This document shows, one piece after another, positions 35,329 through 44,263 of a DNA stretch of 64,000 nucleotides. Each line of letters starts with the position of its first letter. Within the stretch, counting starts at the first letter, position 1. Source of the DNA: Reinekea forsetii (GTDB taxonomy: Bacteria > Pseudomonadota > Gammaproteobacteria > Pseudomonadales > Natronospirillaceae); NCBI RefSeq assembly GCF_002795845.1, contig NZ_CP011797.1, positions 124,001-188,000 on the forward strand. Reading direction: 5' to 3'. Below the pieces are notes generated by a model. It was not told the origin of the DNA, searched no databases, and saw nothing but the letters and a program-made list of their open reading frames with translations. The translations under genes and the position numbers were made by a program.

Positions 35329-36582
35329 TCAGGCGTCGGCTGTGGCTTCTAATGACCATAAGGACTCCATGGTTTCTCGCTGACGCACCACCTGGACATG
35401 ACCCTGAGAGACCAAAATCTCGGCTGGGCGGCCACGACTGTTATAGTTGGACGCCATCACAAAACCATAGGCGCCGGCGGACATCACCGCCAGCAAGTCG
35501 CCGGCCTGCAGACTCAGGGCACGGCCCTTGCCGAAAAAATCACCGGTTTCACAGATCGGCCCGACCACATCCCAACTCGCCTGTTGTCCGACCGACGCCT
35601 TGTTGACCGGGACTATATCCATCCAGGCCTGATACAGAGAGGGCCTGATTAGGTCGTTCATGCCGGCATCGACAATGGCAAAGTGGTGCTCATCATTGCT
35701 CTTAAGGTATTCCACCTCGGTCACCAGAATACCCGCATTGGCGACGATGCTGCGGCCGGGCTCCAAAACCAAAGCCAGATCTCGGCCTTTAATGCGCTCT
35801 ACCAACAGGCCGACGTAGGCCCTGACATCGGGCTCCTGATCGTCCTCGGTGTACTGCACGCCGATGCCGCCGCCCATATCGATATGGTCCAGTTGAATGC
35901 CATCGGTCTTGAGTTCATCGACCAGGGCCAGCAGGCGATCGACGGCATCTTCGAAGGGTTTCGAGACCAGCAGCTGGGAGCCAATATGGCAATCCATGCC
36001 CACGATGCGAATGTGCGGTAGGGCGGCCGCCCGTTGATAGAAGGCCCGCGCCTGACGGAAATCGACACCAAACTTGTTTTCCTTCAGCCCAGTGGAGATA
36101 TAGGGATGGGTTTGGGCGTCAACATCGGGATTAACCCGCAAGGAAATGGGTGCCTGGACCTGCAGTTCACCGGCCACCTCATTAAGCCTTTCCAACTCGG
36201 CCGCGGATTCGACATTAAAACAGTGTATGCCAACTTCTAAGGCGCGGCGCATCTCGCTGGCCTTTTTCGCTACGCCGGAAAAAACCACTTTGGCTGGATC
36301 GCCGCCGGCCAATAAGACCCGTTCCAGCTCACCGATCGAGACGATATCAAAACCGGCACCGCGCTGCGCTAAACAGCTCAGCACACCCAAGTTCGAATTG
36401 GCCTTCACGGCATAACAGATTAGCCCCGGGTGGTCACCCAAACCCTCCTGATAGGCCGCAAGCTGTTGCTCGATGGCACTGCGAGAATAGACGTACAAGG
36501 GCGTGCCGTAAGTCTTGGCCAGCTCTGCCACAGAGACCTGTTCGATAAACAGTTGGTTCGCTTGGTAATGAAATGCAGCCAT
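35329..36582 (-). CDS. lysA: diaminopimelate decarboxylase
   Basis: The 417-aa product decarboxylates meso-DAP to lysine using PLP. It has the PLP lysine in ICYAVKANSN, HIGSQ, DMGGGIGVQY, EPGRSIVANAG and the CETGDFFGKGR substrate loop. ATG 36582 (MAAFHYQANQLFIEQ) gives the family N-terminus and leaves 22 nt after lptM; the open frame back to 36627 would overlap lptM. Operon order is lptM-lysA-dapF-DUF484. Confidence 0.96.
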   Translation of the reverse strand: MAAFHYQANQLFIEQVSVAELAKTYGTPLYVYSRSAIEQQLAAYQEGLGDHPGLICYAVKANSNLGVLSCLAQRGAGFDIVSIGELERVLLAGGDPAKVVFSGVAKKASEMRRALEVGIHCFNVESAAELERLNEVAGELQVQAPISLRVNPDVDAQTHPYISTGLKENKFGVDFRQARAFYQRAAALPHIRIVGMDCHIGSQLLVSKPFEDAVDRLLALVDELKTDGIQLDHIDMGGGIGVQYTEDDQEPDVRAYVGLLVERIKGRDLALVLEPGRSIVANAGILVTEVEYLKSNDEHHFAIVDAGMNDLIRPSLYQAWMDIVPVNKASVGQQASWDVVGPICETGDFFGKGRALSLQAGDLLAVMSAGAYGFVMASNYNSRGRPAEILVSQGHVQVVRQRETMESLWSLEATADA

Positions 36583-36604
36583 ATTAGGGTTGGGCCTTAA
36601 TGCT

Positions 36605-36754
36605 TTAGGGTTGAATGCGGTCAGCATTGCTCATGTTAGTGCGCTCAGCGCTCGGCAAGGTCAGCTCTGTCGGCCTATTGCCGCAGCCGGTCAGGGCCAG
36701 GGTGGTCATCAGCAGTAGACTGCTGAGCAAGACTCGAATAGACATTAGACTCAT
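36605..36754 (-). CDS. lptM: LptM (YifL)-type small lipoprotein
   Basis: A 49-aa ORF encodes a signal peptide with lipobox LTGC (ALTGCGNRPTELTLP) and a short polar tail. Its position directly upstream of lysA is the conserved place of lptM. LptM helps mature the LptD-LptE LPS translocon. ATG 36754 is used; an in-frame ATG at 36745 is also possible. It overlaps the 5' extension of the lysA frame, which is why it is easily missed. Confidence 0.82.
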   Translation of the reverse strand: MSLMSIRVLLSSLLLMTTLALTGCGNRPTELTLPSAERTNMSNADRIQP

Positions 36755-36894
36755 TCCGGCGCTAGTTAGGTGCCAGTATACCTAAGATTGGCCGCAGATC
36801 GAATGGCTCTTTGATCCGCGTTGTATGCCGCAATCGGCAAGGCTCGCGCCAGACAACGCTAAGCCCGGACCCGGACACCAAGGATTGTCACGCG

Positions 36895-37587
36895 TCAGCG
36901 CAAGGAGTTTGATGTGTCTTGGCGTCGACGCAGCCAAGTCAACGACTTTCGAGCCACCAGCGGGAACAGACCGAGCAGCACAAAAGACAACAGTAGGCTG
37001 GGTGAGGCGATGCCTGACAGGCTATCGATTTTTGCCAATTGGGTGCCGGCATTGGCGTACACGGCGGCACCGGCCAACATGCCGACCTGGCTGACCCAAT
37101 AGAAGGTCCATACCCTAATGGTGGTCAGGCCCATGACCACGTTGATGATAAAGAATGGGAACACCGGTACCAGGCGGAGCGAAAACAAGTAAAAGGCGCC
37201 ATCTTGCTCGATACCTCGGTTGAAGGGGGCAATGCGGTCGGCAAATTTGCTTTGCACCCAGCCACCGATCACGAAGCGAGCCATTAAAAATGCCAGGGTG
37301 GCGCCAATGCTGGCGCCAATGCTGGCCAGCACGGTGCCCTGAACCAGGCCAAAGACAGCGCCCCCGGTCAGGGTCATGAGCGCGGCACCGGGCAACGACA
37401 AAGCGGTTACGCCGATGTAGGTCAGCAAATAGAGCAGCGCTAGCCCGATCGGATGCTCGGCCCGATAGGCGGCCAGGGTGCTCTGCTGAGTCTTTAGTTG
37501 CGCTAAGGTAAACCAAGCGCCTAGATCCAAATAGAAAAACAAGCCGACAACAAGCAGTAATAGGGCTAAAAGCAATAATTTCTTCAT
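36895..37587 (-). CDS. TVP38/TMEM64 (DedA-like) membrane protein
   Basis: The 230-aa product is an inner-membrane protein of the SNARE-associated/TVP38 family. It has an N-terminal helix, the LTYIGVTALSLPGAALMTLTGGAVFG core, GASIGATLAFLMARF, and the C-terminal WVSQVGMLAGAAVYANAGTQ. The family includes lipid scramblase-like or flippase-like proteins; function here is unknown. It overlaps the DUF547 gene upstream by 4 nt (ATGA), forming a two-gene operon. Confidence 0.9.
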   Translation of the reverse strand: MKKLLLLALLLLVVGLFFYLDLGAWFTLAQLKTQQSTLAAYRAEHPIGLALLYLLTYIGVTALSLPGAALMTLTGGAVFGLVQGTVLASIGASIGATLAFLMARFVIGGWVQSKFADRIAPFNRGIEQDGAFYLFSLRLVPVFPFFIINVVMGLTTIRVWTFYWVSQVGMLAGAAVYANAGTQLAKIDSLSGIASPSLLLSFVLLGLFPLVARKSLTWLRRRQDTSNSLR

Positions 37588-38435
37588 AGTGATGGTGCTG
37601 CCTCATTGAGTGACCAATCGTATTCATAGCTGATGCGGCCGTTGTAGTCTGCCAGCTGGGCGCGCAGCATGGGTTCGGCAAAGGCAGCTAATAATATCGG
37701 CAAATCCCGTTCCTCGGCCACAAAGTCGGCCCGATACCAGTCGAAAATCTTGGACAGCGTCAAACTGCCGTCTTGCAGACGCACGCCCCGTGGGTGATTG
37801 ATAAAGGCCCGCGCCGCAGCATTGAGCTCTGCCTCCAGGGTGAGTCCGGTGAACGCCTGGGCCGCTAAGTTGGGACAGCCCTTGGCGCCACAATTAAAGG
37901 CAAAGTGAGCGCGATAGTCGTTAAACTTGGGGCGAAAGATGCCATGTTCAATATCATCCAGGCTGAGCATCTGGTTATTGACTCGAACCCGTTCAGCGCT
38001 CCAGGGGCCAGTCGGGACAAGGCCTCCAAATGCGCCACCAATAGCGCGAATGCTCTTGACCGGATAGTCGCCCAGCACCACCTCGACGGTCGCGGCATTA
38101 TAGAGATTAAGCCAATAGGCCTGCTGTTCGGCCCGGTTTAGGGTGAGCGGGTCAATGGCTTGCAGCTCAGTCAGATAGGCACCCAGCTGAGCTCGGTGGG
38201 ACGGGGTCACCCGAGCGTAGTCAAGGTAGGTCTGGCCGGCCGCGTCGGTGTGTAAAAAGGTATCGAGGAAGCGCTGCCAGGCGCCATGATCAACAACCTG
38301 GGTGCTCTGCCCGTCGCTCGAGGCCCAGCCCGGCAAGGCCTCGGCCAGGCCGCCGCTGGCGAGCAAGAGGCCGACGAGCAATACGCGCAGGATGTTTCCG
38401 ATCAACAATTGCCCGTTTCTTAATACACGCTGCAT
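37584..38435 (-). CDS. DUF547 secreted protein
   Basis: The 283-aa product has a signal peptide (hydrophobic residues ~10-32). A DUF547 domain follows, with the family motifs AYWLNLYNAATVEVVL, FNCGAKGCPNLAAQAF and FDWYRADF. Function unknown; it recurs next to TVP38-family genes, suggesting a shared envelope role. It is the first gene of the pair. Confidence 0.9.
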   Translation of the reverse strand: MQRVLRNGQLLIGNILRVLLVGLLLASGGLAEALPGWASSDGQSTQVVDHGAWQRFLDTFLHTDAAGQTYLDYARVTPSHRAQLGAYLTELQAIDPLTLNRAEQQAYWLNLYNAATVEVVLGDYPVKSIRAIGGAFGGLVPTGPWSAERVRVNNQMLSLDDIEHGIFRPKFNDYRAHFAFNCGAKGCPNLAAQAFTGLTLEAELNAAARAFINHPRGVRLQDGSLTLSKIFDWYRADFVAEERDLPILLAAFAEPMLRAQLADYNGRISYEYDWSLNEAAPSL

Positions 38436-38591
38436 CCAGGGATCTCCATGGAGGGGGATAAGTCAAAACGTTGCGCCGGCCTTGAGACCACGGCCACCTG
38501 CGCTCTGTCTGCGTAGCCTTGACCGATAGCGGCTCGGAGCAGTTTTGCCGACCGCTCGGATAGAGTCAGCCGGTGCCCGATACTCGTCTGC

Positions 38592-39278
38592 TCAGTCTAT
38601 GCCGTGCTCAGCTCGATAGGCGGCCATTTTTGGCAGATACTCGCTATAACGTGTGTCTTCAGCGATGTAGGCCATAATTTGGTCGAGGCGAATGGCCGGC
38701 AGTATCGATAAGCCATAGTCGCGTTCGAGCGCTTGAATCGCCGATAAGGCGGAACCCTGTAATTTTTCCTGACGATCGATTAACACCACCGCCGCAACCA
38801 GTTGCGCGTCGGGGTGGTTCTCTAAAATACTCAGAGTTTCGCGAATAGCGGTACCGGCGGTAATGACATCGTCGACCAGGATGACCCTGCCGCTCAATGG
38901 CGCGCCAACCAGTTGCCCGCCCTCGCCATGCGCCTTGGCTTCCTTACGGTTGAAGGTAAAGGGCACATTGCGGTGATGACCGCTGTTTAGCGCGATAACT
39001 GTCGAGGTGGCTAAGGGGATGCCCTTGTAGGCCGGCCCAAACAGGGAATCGAACTCAATGCCAGACTCGATCAGTGTGCGGGCATAGATCTCGCCCAGTA
39101 ATTGCTGCGATTGACCGTCATCGAACTTGCCAGCATTGAAAAAATAAGGGCTTTGGCGGCCGGATTTCAATGTGAAATCACCAAACTGCAGCACGTCTTT
39201 GTGGATCGCAAATTCAATAAATTCCTTTTGCCAGCGTTGGAGCGGCGCTGTACTTTGATGCGGATTTGGACTATTCAT
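38592..39278 (-). CDS. pyrE: orotate phosphoribosyltransferase
   Basis: The 228-aa product makes OMP from orotate and PRPP. It has the PRPP loop VILVDDVITAGTAIRE, FKSGRQSPYFFNAG and GPAYKGIPLA motifs. The N-terminus has an additional polar extension (NPHQSTAPLQ). It is divergent from crc, the arrangement known in Pseudomonas. Confidence 0.97.
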   Translation of the reverse strand: MNSPNPHQSTAPLQRWQKEFIEFAIHKDVLQFGDFTLKSGRQSPYFFNAGKFDDGQSQQLLGEIYARTLIESGIEFDSLFGPAYKGIPLATSTVIALNSGHHRNVPFTFNRKEAKAHGEGGQLVGAPLSGRVILVDDVITAGTAIRETLSILENHPDAQLVAAVVLIDRQEKLQGSALSAIQALERDYGLSILPAIRLDQIMAYIAEDTRYSEYLPKMAAYRAEHGID

Positions 39279-39345
39279 TAATTAGGTCCCTTTAAATAAA
39301 ACAACAACAGATTGTATCTGTGGATATATACACCGCATTATACCT

Positions 39346-39351
39346 TATAAT
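39346..39351 (+). promoter_or_regulatory. possible -10 box for crc
   Basis: TATAAT at 39346-39351 lies in the 160-bp AT-rich pyrE/crc divergent region, 88 nt upstream of the crc ATG. No strong -35 accompanies it. Confidence 0.3.
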
Positions 39352-39438
39352 CGGTTAAGATATGCACCTTGAAAAACTATGTCATTCGCGATAAAGGCGA
39401 CCAGCCCCTCGTGCGGAATTTTGGATTGGAAGGAACAG

Positions 39439-40203
39439 ATGAAGGTCATCACGCTAAATGTAAACGGAATCGTTAATGCTGTCGAACGAGGCCTGCTGGA
39501 ATGGTTTGCACAGCAGCAGGACGTGGATGTCGTTTGTCTTCAGGAAACCCGAGTCAAAGAGTATCAGCTCCCGACGAACCTACTTGAGATACCCGGTTTT
39601 TACGGTTTTTTCTTCGATGCTGAAAAAGACGGCTATGCCGGCACGGCGATCTATTCGCGCACCATGCCCAAGGCGATTATTCGCGGTTTTGGTCACCCCA
39701 CCTTTGATCTTGACGGGGGGTTTATTCAGGCCGATTTTGACAACGTCAGTGTCGCCTCGGTTTGGGTCCCCCCGGCTCAATATATTGAAGATATAGAACA
39801 TAAATTGGCCTATCTGGATGGGCTGCAACAGCATCTCAAACGCACCCGGCGCAAGCGCCGGGATTTTGTGTTTGCCGGTTGCTATCAGGTTGCACATCGC
39901 TCGGTCGACCTGGGCAATTGGGAAAGCCATCAGCGCGAGCCGGGTTTTCTGCCCGAAGAGCGTGCCTGGATGGATCAGGCACTGGGGCCCATCGGGTTTA
40001 TCGATGCCTTCCGCCTGGTTAATCGTCAAGATCGGCAGCATACCTTTTGGCCGTTCGATGAAGCCCAGGCCAATGGCGCCCGCATCGATTATCAACTGAT
40101 CACGCCAAATCTGGCCGATTACGTGCTCGATGCCAAAATCATCCGCGAACCGCGCTTGAGTCCTCATTGTGCCTTTATGGTCGAGTATGATATGGACCTC
40201 TAG
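39439..40203 (+). CDS. crc: Crc-type catabolite repression control protein
   Basis: The 254-aa product belongs to the exonuclease III/EEP fold, but active-site residues are replaced. The GDxN motif reads G147-C-Y-Q150 and the SDH motif reads S241-P-H243, while E36 is kept. Crc of pseudomonads likewise lost nuclease function and instead helps Hfq repress translation of catabolic mRNAs. Other Crc-like matches are NVNGI..AVERGLL, QRRRKRR-type basic segment (KRTRRKRRDFVF) and PGFLPEERAWMDQ. ATG 39439 has AAGGA upstream. Divergence from pyrE supports the Crc call over xthA. Confidence 0.88.
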   Translation: MKVITLNVNGIVNAVERGLLEWFAQQQDVDVVCLQETRVKEYQLPTNLLEIPGFYGFFFDAEKDGYAGTAIYSRTMPKAIIRGFGHPTFDLDGGFIQADFDNVSVASVWVPPAQYIEDIEHKLAYLDGLQQHLKRTRRKRRDFVFAGCYQVAHRSVDLGNWESHQREPGFLPEERAWMDQALGPIGFIDAFRLVNRQDRQHTFWPFDEAQANGARIDYQLITPNLADYVLDAKIIREPRLSPHCAFMVEYDMDL

Positions 40204-41705
40204 CCGCCGGCGCCGGTGAGCTTTTCCAGTTGCCGGCAATTGAGCGCCTCGATCAGGGCCTGCCGATCTATGCTGGGTTGGCCATTGAGATCGGCAACGG
40301 TTCGGGCCACCCTGAGTAAGCGGTGGTAGGCCCGGGCACTCAGGCCGAGCCGATCGATCGCCTTCTCGAGCAGTTGCTGTTCCGCCTGGCCCAGGGCGCA
40401 AAATCGGTCCAACTCCTGCCCTGCCAACTCACCATTAGCACAACCCTGCCGTGCCATCTGACGATCCCAGGCCTGCCCAACGCGCGCGCGCACCGTGGCC
40501 GAGGACTCCGGATGCTGGTGCGCCAGCAGTACCTCCTTCGCCAAGGTGGGCACCTCTATATGCAAATCGATGCGATCCAAAAAGGGCCCGGACAGCCGCG
40601 CAATGTACTTTTGAATTTGTTCCCGACTGTAACGCGCCGAACGTGGATCATTGGCCGCATAACCACCCGGCGTCGGATTCATGGCGGCAACGAGTTGAAA
40701 GTTGGCGGGAAATTGACAGTGTCGCGCAGCTCGGGCGATATTAACGCTCTGGCTTTCCATCGGTTCGCGCAGTACATCAAGCACGGCACGAGGGAATTCC
40801 GCCAGTTCGTCGAGAAAGAGCACACCCCGGTGGGCCAGCGTGACCTCGCCCGGCCGCGGCACACTGCCGCCGCCGATCAGGGCCGCGGCCGAGGCCGAAT
40901 GGTGCGGTGCCCGATAGGGCCGTTTGCGCCATTGCATGGCTTGTCCGGCAACAGATTGCACGGCTGCGACCTCGAGCGCTTCGGCGTCGGTCAACGGTGG
41001 CAAAATACCGGGCAGGCGCGAGGCGAGCAGGGTTTTGCCCGTGCCCGGTGGGCCAAAATAAAGCAGATTGTGGCGCCCGGCGGCGGCAATCTCGAGTGCG
41101 CGCCGTGCCGCATGCTGACCCTTTACATCGGCCAGATCGGGGTAATGGCTTGGGGCGGCCGCCAACAGACGATTTGGTCTGGGTAACGCGGCGGATGGAT
41201 CGCATAGCATGCGCGTGACCTGGAGCAGGTGGTCCGCGGCGAAGACCACCTGATTTTCGACCAGGCTGGCCTCTTGGGCGTTTTCAGGGTTGCACACCAG
41301 CACCCGGCCCGCCCGTTGGCAGGCGAGCGCGGCAGGCAAGGCACCCGGACCGCGGCGCAAATACCCGCCGAGCGATAGCTCTCCGAGCCACTCATAGCCG
41401 TCCAGGGCCTTGCCATCGATCTGCTCGCTGGCGGCAAGGATACCCAAGGCAATAGCCAGGTCGAATTGGCCGCCCTGCTTGGGCAGATCGGCCGGTGCCA
41501 TATTGACGGTGATGCGCGCATTGGGGAAGTCGAACTGACTATTGAGAATCGCCGAGCGAACCCGATCTTTCGCTTCTCGGACCGCCGCTTCGGCCAGGCC
41601 GACGATGGAAAAGGCGGGCAGACCACCGGACAGGTGAGCTTCAATAGTGACTTCTGGCGCGACCATGCCCAGATGGGCACGACTGTAAGTGATGGCAACG
41701 GTCAT
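40200..41705 (-). CDS. comM: ComM/YifB-type Mg-chelatase-like AAA+ protein
   Basis: The 501-aa product has an N-terminal Lon-like domain (IEAHLSGGLPAFSIVGLAE; APADLPKQGGQFDLAIALG), the Walker A GPPGTGKTLLASRLPG, Walker B LFLDELAEF and the C-terminal helical Mg_chelatase_C. ComM is a hexameric helicase for branch migration during natural transformation. ATG 41705 with AAGGA is preferred over upstream starts. It overlaps crc by 4 nt tail-to-tail. Confidence 0.95.
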   Translation of the reverse strand: MTVAITYSRAHLGMVAPEVTIEAHLSGGLPAFSIVGLAEAAVREAKDRVRSAILNSQFDFPNARITVNMAPADLPKQGGQFDLAIALGILAASEQIDGKALDGYEWLGELSLGGYLRRGPGALPAALACQRAGRVLVCNPENAQEASLVENQVVFAADHLLQVTRMLCDPSAALPRPNRLLAAAPSHYPDLADVKGQHAARRALEIAAAGRHNLLYFGPPGTGKTLLASRLPGILPPLTDAEALEVAAVQSVAGQAMQWRKRPYRAPHHSASAAALIGGGSVPRPGEVTLAHRGVLFLDELAEFPRAVLDVLREPMESQSVNIARAARHCQFPANFQLVAAMNPTPGGYAANDPRSARYSREQIQKYIARLSGPFLDRIDLHIEVPTLAKEVLLAHQHPESSATVRARVGQAWDRQMARQGCANGELAGQELDRFCALGQAEQQLLEKAIDRLGLSARAYHRLLRVARTVADLNGQPSIDRQALIEALNCRQLEKLTGAGG

Positions 41706-41819
41706 AAGCATCCTTGCGCAGACTGTGAATTTCTGACAACGTAGGACACAGAGATAATAAAAACAACCGTGGTGGCCCGGTCCTGTGATCCGCCGCCCAT
41801 TATAATAAGACATTTATAC

Positions 41820-42335
41820 GTGCCCATTTTGACTTCACTGCAGCAAAATCATCGCCCGTTAATGGCCCTCGCCCTGCTCGCCTCGGCGCTGCTATCTGGC
41901 GTGCTGTTTTACCGCTCCTTTCACCTCCATGTAACGCTGGTGGACGAGTTTCAACAGATCTTGGCCGAGGTTGCGGCGGGTGAGCAGGGTTTGAGCGCCA
42001 ATCAGTATCGACGGATGGCTTTGGCTGAGCAGGAAAGCGCGCGCACATTGATCAGCCTGCGCGCCGATTTGGCCGCCAGCAACTCGCCCGACAGCGACGC
42101 GCATGCCCTGCTGCTGTTAGCCGAAGCGACCGCCTTTCTGCACGATCCGGATCGCTTTCAGGCTTGGCTCGAAGCCCAACTGCAGGCCATCGAGACGCCC
42201 AGCTCGGACTGGACTCGAACGGTTTTGGCATCGGGTGCACAGGAGATTAAAACGGGGCGTTGGTGTCTGCAGATCGAACAGGTGGGAAGCGATTGGCTGT
42301 TAACCTCGCTCGCTGACTGCACCACCGAGCGCTAA
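41820..42335 (+). CDS. hypothetical membrane-anchored protein
   Basis: The predicted 171-aa product has one N-terminal TM helix (residues ~15-32, ALALLASALLSGVLFY) and a periplasmic helical domain with a short beta C-terminus (GRWCLQIEQVGSDWLL). No family recognised. GTG 41820 is a guess; there is no clear Shine-Dalgarno, and the frame is open to 41769. It is divergent from comM and overlaps the end of the LysR gene by 4 nt. Codon use and the coherent TM-plus-domain layout favour a real gene. Confidence 0.5.
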   Translation: MPILTSLQQNHRPLMALALLASALLSGVLFYRSFHLHVTLVDEFQQILAEVAAGEQGLSANQYRRMALAEQESARTLISLRADLAASNSPDSDAHALLLLAEATAFLHDPDRFQAWLEAQLQAIETPSSDWTRTVLASGAQEIKTGRWCLQIEQVGSDWLLTSLADCTTER

Positions 42336-43297
42336 GACGCTTCCGACTCGGCGGGCTGGCGCGGCCGCGTAAGTGGGCCACCAATAATGATTTCGTTGAT
42401 GTCGGAGTCGATGTAGTTGTTCGCCGTGCGCACCGCGAGCCGGGCCGAGCTTTCAACCAAGGAATTGTAAGGCGACGCCAGGTAGGTTGCGGTGAAGTTG
42501 AGTTCCGTTGGCGTCCAGGCGACATCCAGAGCCTTGACCACCTGGTGCGCCAGAGCCTGCTGCACCATGCTCTTGGGCAAGGTCGCCACGCCAACGTTAT
42601 CGACCGCCAAGCGGAAACAAGCGGCCAGTGAGCTGGAGGAAATAAAGCGCACAGACTTCGAACTCTCTTCGCGAAAACGATCTTTGATCTCTCGAAAGGG
42701 TTTGGTATTGCGCGCATAGGTGAGGATGGGCCATTGGGTTAGCTCGTCGAGTTCCAAGCGCCGATTGGGTATGTCTAGCCCGGCACCGGCGACCCAAACT
42801 AAGGGAAAGTTACACAGCGCTAAGTTGACGGTGGTCGGTTCTAATACCGGTCCCATTAAAAAGGCTAAATCGATGGTGCGCGCCGCCAACGCCTTGCTCA
42901 GCTCGGTGGTGACATCGACGGTCAGCTCAACTTCCAAATTCGGCATTTCAATATTGAGGGTTTGCAAAAAGGCCGGTAACCAGGAATGCACAATGGTTTC
43001 CGAGACACCGATGCGGATAATGCCCGAATCCTTGTTCTTGTTCATACCGCGCTGCTTTATTTCCTCTTGAAGCAGGAGGATCTTCTCGGCGAAGGGCAGC
43101 AGTTCGACCCCCTTGGCGGTGAGCGCTATGGGCGCAGGACCGGGTACCCGTTCAAAGAGGATCACGCCCAACTCGCTTTCTAAGCTCGCGATGCGGTTTG
43201 AGACCGCCGGTTGGGTGGTATGGAGAATTTCTGCTGCCTTGCGAAAACTGCCTAAGCTGGCGACCCAAACATAGGTTTTCAAATTATTTATATTCAT
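42332..43297 (-). CDS. LysR-family regulator of the 5-oxoproline operon
   Basis: The 321-aa product has the LysR winged helix (residues ~1-60; SFRKAAEILHTTQPAVSNRIASLE) and a periplasmic-binding-like effector domain from ~90. It is the last gene on the same strand as DUF1445-dctPQM-pxpABC, 48 nt after pxpC. It probably regulates that operon, with 5-oxoproline or a related acid as the likely co-inducer (inference). Confidence 0.88.
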   Translation of the reverse strand: MNINNLKTYVWVASLGSFRKAAEILHTTQPAVSNRIASLESELGVILFERVPGPAPIALTAKGVELLPFAEKILLLQEEIKQRGMNKNKDSGIIRIGVSETIVHSWLPAFLQTLNIEMPNLEVELTVDVTTELSKALAARTIDLAFLMGPVLEPTTVNLALCNFPLVWVAGAGLDIPNRRLELDELTQWPILTYARNTKPFREIKDRFREESSKSVRFISSSSLAACFRLAVDNVGVATLPKSMVQQALAHQVVKALDVAWTPTELNFTATYLASPYNSLVESSARLAVRTANNYIDSDINEIIIGGPLTRPRQPAESEAS

Positions 43298-43345
43298 CGG
43301 AAAACCTTAATAAGGGAGCTTCAACGGCACGGTACAAGGAGGCTT

Positions 43346-44263
43346 CTACGCGAAGTTGCGCTCAAACAACAGACGTCTATTTTCGGCATCGGCGACATCC
43401 ATTAGTTTAAAGCTCACCCAATCACCTGGCATGGCTTGCCCCAACAAGGCCAGATCCAACGAAAACACCGTACCAATCTTGGGATATCCGCCAATAGTTT
43501 GACGGTCGCGCATCAGCACTATGGGTTGCCCATCACTGGGGATTTGCACCGAACCCAAGGCAATGCCTTCTGAAACTATACCATTTATCCCGGTTTCAAT
43601 GGCATCCCCTTTCAAGCGATAGCCCATGCGATCAATCTTGTCCGTGACCCGATACTGGCCGGAGAAGAACAGCGCCCGCTGCAGCGCCGGAATGGCCGTA
43701 AACTGGTAACCGGGAATTAGCCCCAATTCGATGCTACGACGGTAAGTCGGTATGGCCCACTCTGGCATGGTGCGCTGCGGAGCCGGTCGGGATTGTTCTG
43801 CGGCGATCCGGTCGCCCACCTTGATAGCGGAGCCGTCGCCGAGCATACCGCCAACCTTTTCGCGTTTGACGGTACTGGCACTGCCGAAACTTTTCTTACA
43901 TTGGATACCACCGAGCAATGCCAGGCAGGCGCGCATACCCTGCACCGGCGTGGCAAAGCAGAGTCGGTCTCCGGGCCTTAGCTCAAGCCGTCGCCAAGGT
44001 TTGACCGGCAAGCCATTTAAGGTTGCGCCGAGGTCTGCGCCGGTGAGGGCAACCGAACAGGCCGCTTGGCATTCTAGGCCCAATTGGCCGTAGGTAATTT
44101 CCAGGCTGGCGCTGTCCAATGGATTATCCAACAACCAATTGGCCCAGCAATGGGCGACCTCATCCATCGGTCCGCTGTGGGTCAGCCCATGGGCGCCATA
44201 GCCATAGCGGCCGCGATCGTGAATTTGGGCCAGCAAACCGGTTTTAACGACGACTAACGACAT
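43346..44263 (-). CDS. pxpC: 5-oxoprolinase subunit C
   Basis: The 305-aa product is the KipA/biotin-dependent carboxyltransferase-like subunit. It has LLAQIHDRGRYGYGAHGL, SGPMDEVAHCWANWLLDN, GGYPKIGTVFSLDLALLGQ and the pxpC-type TGADLGATLNG. With PxpA and PxpB it hydrolyses 5-oxoproline to glutamate using ATP. Its start overlaps the pxpB stop by one base. Confidence 0.93.
   Translation of the reverse strand: MSLVVVKTGLLAQIHDRGRYGYGAHGLTHSGPMDEVAHCWANWLLDNPLDSASLEITYGQLGLECQAACSVALTGADLGATLNGLPVKPWRRLELRPGDRLCFATPVQGMRACLALLGGIQCKKSFGSASTVKREKVGGMLGDGSAIKVGDRIAAEQSRPAPQRTMPEWAIPTYRRSIELGLIPGYQFTAIPALQRALFFSGQYRVTDKIDRMGYRLKGDAIETGINGIVSEGIALGSVQIPSDGQPIVLMRDRQTIGGYPKIGTVFSLDLALLGQAMPGDWVSFKLMDVADAENRRLLFERNFA

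Noticed and set aside
39439-40203. Exonuclease III (xthA)
   Set aside because: The catalytic GDxN and SDH motifs are replaced, and the pyrE neighbour and other motifs fit Crc.
40323-41186. 287-codon plus-strand ORF antisense to comM
   Set aside because: Shadow of comM; no family features.
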